Positions 63,191 through 64,000 of a DNA stretch of 64,000 bases are shown one piece after another. Under the pieces are notes generated by a model. The model was not told where the DNA came from. It did no database searches and saw only the letters and a list, made by a program, of their open reading frames with translations. The stretch is from NCBI RefSeq assembly GCF_011077955.1, contig NZ_JAALBX010000007.1, positions 124,001 to 188,000 of the forward strand, written 5' to 3'. The translations under genes were made by a program, and so were the position numbers. The DNA comes from Citrobacter freundii. GTDB taxonomy: Bacteria; Pseudomonadota; Gammaproteobacteria; Enterobacterales; Enterobacteriaceae. Numbering within the stretch: position 1 is the stretch's first letter; each line of letters opens with the position of its first letter.

Positions 63191-64000
63191 ATGACGACTC
63201 AACGTTTAGGGCAAGCGGTAGTCATTGGCGCAGTGATGATTTTCGGTCTGACCTATGGTCTGAGCGCGCCGTTAATTTCTTTACGCCTTCATACTGAAGG
63301 GTATGACGAATGGTTTATTGGGCTAAATGCCGCGATGCACGCCGTCGGGGTCTTCGCCGTCGCGCCTTTTCTCCCCACCCTTTGCCAGCGCAGTACGCCC
63401 GGCGCGCTTATCACGCGCTCGTTATTCGCCATTTTAGTGCTGCTGTGCCTGTTTCCTTTTGTCCCGCTGCTCGGCTGGTTCGCGCTGCGTTTTTTACTGG
63501 GCGTATTCAGCGAAATCATTCTCGTGGTAACCGAAACCTGGCTTAATCACACAACCGTAGAACAGGCGCGGGCGAAAACCTTAGCCTGGTATACCGCAAG
63601 CCTCTCGTTGGGTTATGCCATCGGGCCGTTATTGCTGTTGATTGCTCCCGGCGACATCCCGTTCTATCTGGGCGGCGGTCTGGCGTTGTTAAGCGCGCTG
63701 ATCCTCTGGACCAGCGCGCCGCCAAGCCCGCCGCTGGCGGAAGAAAAAGTCAGCGGAATTTTGCGTTATATCTGGATGGCCCCGCTGGCGATGGCGGCGA
63801 CGGCGCTGAATGCCGCGCTGGAAGCCGCCGGGCTGAATCTACTGGTGGTGTATGCCATGCAGATGGGCTGGAGCGAACAGGCCGCCACGGAATTGCTGGC
63901 GGTGCTGATGGTGGGCGCGATTGTGCTGCAACTGCCGGTGGGGTGGCTTGCTGATAAATACGATCGTCATAAGCTGCTGCTGGCCTGCGCGGCGCTGTCT
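63191..64000 (+). CDS. MFS transporter (YcaD-like), 3'-truncated by window edge
   Basis: Open from the ATG at 63191 (MTTQRLGQAVVIGAVMIFGL) to the window edge, 270 codons. AAGGATGG lies just upstream. Hydrophobic segments alternate with short loops. VTETWLNHTTVEQARAKTLAWYTASLSLGYAIGPLLL is typical of the YcaD/YfcJ-like MFS group (the V-E-x-W-L motif), and PVGWLADKYDRHKLL is an MFS loop motif at the start of the second half. The remaining portion, about 110-120 residues, lies outside. Substrate unknown. Confidence 0.85.
   Translation, partial: MTTQRLGQAVVIGAVMIFGLTYGLSAPLISLRLHTEGYDEWFIGLNAAMHAVGVFAVAPFLPTLCQRSTPGALITRSLFAILVLLCLFPFVPLLGWFALRFLLGVFSEIILVVTETWLNHTTVEQARAKTLAWYTASLSLGYAIGPLLLLIAPGDIPFYLGGGLALLSALILWTSAPPSPPLAEEKVSGILRYIWMAPLAMAATALNAALEAAGLNLLVVYAMQMGWSEQAATELLAVLMVGAIVLQLPVGWLADKYDRHKLLLACAALS

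Overview
The window is chromosomal DNA from a member of the Enterobacteriaceae. Many genes are clear orthologues of Escherichia coli K-12 genes from the replication-terminus half of the chromosome, in recognisable blocks: dcp-ydfG-ydfH-ydfZ-ydfI, rspA, ynfA-ynfB-speG-ynfC-ynfD, bioD2-mlc-ynfL-ynfM, ydgU-ydgD-mdtI-mdtJ, ansP-yncG, and mgtS with a probable mgrR. Two exact matches to the MatP-binding matS consensus, about 37.6 kb apart, fit a Ter-macrodomain location. The K-12 Qin prophage is absent and several accessory modules differ from K-12, so this is not E. coli. I cannot fix the genus from the sequence alone. No rRNA, tRNA, CRISPR array, insertion sequence or prophage was found.

Layout. 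1-3.4 kb: a DmsABC-type molybdoenzyme operon (dmsC cut by the window edge). 3.7-8.9 kb: a seven-gene operon combining an ascorbate-type PTS with a phosphotriesterase-like lactonase, a creatininase-family amidohydrolase, a SIS-domain protein and a GntR/UTRA regulator. 9.2-13.5 kb: ascB-ascF and divergent ascG. 13.5-17.0 kb: an aldehyde dehydrogenase and its divergent AcoR-like sigma-54 activator, with a visible -24/-12 promoter and palindromic upstream site. 17.0-18.5 kb: rhodanese and ftrA. 18.5-21.5 kb: mgtS, a probable mgrR sRNA, ydgC, two small hypothetical genes and lpxP. 21.5-31.6 kb: dcp, ydfG, ydfH, ydfZ, then rspA-uxaC-GPH transporter-ydfI, which encodes a glucuronate-to-2-keto-3-deoxygluconate route. 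31.7-36.6 kb: ynfA, ynfB, speG, ynfC, ynfD and murPQ, the last occupying the place of K-12 ynfEFGH-dmsD-clcB. 37.2-46.4 kb: bioD2, mlc, ynfL, ynfM, an M32 carboxypeptidase, ydgU, ydgD, mdtIJ with a candidate leader ORF, and ASCH and NUDIX genes. 46.6-50.0 kb: eptA-basR-basS. 50.3-64.0 kb: small cytoplasmic proteins, a glutamine amidotransferase, a structured noncoding region, a HAD phosphatase, NAT, a NorR without norVW, pptA, yncG, a nitroreductase, ansP, a DUF1176 protein, an MscS channel and a truncated MFS gene.

Themes. Carbohydrate scavenging dominates: three PTS systems, a glucuronate pathway, murQ and the global sugar regulator mlc. A second theme is envelope and lipid A adaptation: lpxP, eptA-basRS, and the PhoP-linked mgtS and mgrR. 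The least explained element is the PTS-lactonase-creatininase operon at 3.7-8.9 kb. Other useful leads are the orphan NorR with two NorR boxes, the hairpin cluster next to matS at 53.4-53.65 kb, and the mutually exclusive hairpins at 19.9 kb.
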